64,000 bases of DNA from Strix aluco (lineage: Eukaryota; Chordata; Aves; Strigiformes; Strigidae): the NCBI RefSeq assembly GCF_031877795.1, contig NC_133933.1:64554984-64618983 (forward strand), in the 5' to 3' direction. The notes under the pieces were generated by a model. That model was not told where the DNA came from, ran no database searches, and was given only the letters and a program-made list of their open reading frames with translations. Each line of letters opens with the position of its first letter. Position 1 is the first letter of the stretch. Shown here piece after piece: positions 63,887 through 64,000 of the stretch. Both the position numbers and the translations under genes were made by a program.

Positions 63887-64000
63887 GCTTTACTTTGTGG
63901 GGGTCCAAGTATTCTTGGAACTGGAATGCTGTTGATGTGGGACCAAAACGAGATCTTGTGGCTGAACTAGCAACATCTGTTAGAAACAGAACTGACTTGC
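63887..64000 (+). CDS. FUCA2: FUCA2 exon 3 (cut by the window edge)
   Basis: Third coding exon, starting after the acceptor TTTTCTCTTTTCAG. Its first two bases complete Gly138 of the HHEGF motif. The visible part reads [20 protein letters not shown] followed by [18 protein letters not shown], a typical GH29 stretch leading toward the strand that carries the nucleophile. The SWNWN motif is characteristic of animal fucosidases. Asn171 lies in an N-x-T sequon (NRT), so it could be N-glycosylated, which fits a secreted glycoprotein. The exon is open to the last base of the window, so its 3' end and the rest of the catalytic domain are not visible. Confidence 0.95.

Noticed and set aside
1..64000. 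tRNA genes, rRNA, CRISPR arrays or a viral genome
   Set aside because: No tRNA cloverleaf with correct boxes, no spaced direct repeats and no intact viral gene was seen; the only reverse-transcriptase-like text belongs to LINE relics.

Overview
The window is a piece of a vertebrate, almost certainly avian, nuclear chromosome. It is mostly AT-rich non-coding DNA, it has two CpG islands near the right end, genes are split by GT-AG introns, and the interspersed repeats are dominated by CR1 LINE fragments carrying the avian-type 3' end (ATTCTRTG-like octamers). The species cannot be fixed from the sequence alone. There are no prokaryotic operons, CRISPR arrays or recognisable tRNA/rRNA genes.

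Two protein-coding genes are supported, and they diverge from a shared upstream interval. On the plus strand, FUCA2 (secreted/lysosomal-type alpha-L-fucosidase, GH29) starts at 58682. Its first two exons are complete and the third runs off the right edge. On the minus strand lies the 5' part of PHACTR2 (phosphatase and actin regulator 2). Two alternative first coding exons are visible, at 54954-54810 (in a CpG island) and 25270-25258 (AT-rich, no island). Both stop at good splice donors in the same phase, so both can join the same downstream exon. I could not find the shared PHACTR2 exons (RPEL and PP1-binding parts). They should lie beyond the left edge, which makes about 1-54.8 kb mostly PHACTR2 5' intron. 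The head-to-head FUCA2/PHACTR2 order is as I recall it for human chromosome 6q24.

Layout: 1-9.8 kb, intron with simple repeats and perhaps an old DNA-transposon-like relic; 9.8-12.25 kb, a long minus-oriented CR1 copy with its reverse transcriptase core deleted; 12.6-13.4 kb, an older LINE relic in the same orientation; 13.4-22.7 kb, no recognised gene; 22.7-23.2 kb, CR1 3' end; 25.26 kb, short PHACTR2 first exon; 26.3 and 28.7 kb, MIR-like tRNA-derived SINE relics; 36.4-36.9 kb, ancient LINE reverse transcriptase relic; 38.2-38.7 kb, third CR1; 38.7-54.8 kb, intron without recognised genes; 54.7-55.3 kb, PHACTR2 CpG-island promoter and long first exon; 57.7-58.06 kb, an unexplained minus-strand ORF with a strong start context; 58.1-58.27 kb, CR1 3' tail; 58.33-59.08 kb, FUCA2 CpG island and exon 1; then FUCA2 introns and exons to the end.

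The most useful leads are the pair of phase-matched PHACTR2 first exons with very different promoters, the orphan ORF between the two genes, and the deep-age LINE relics that gene annotation would leave blank.
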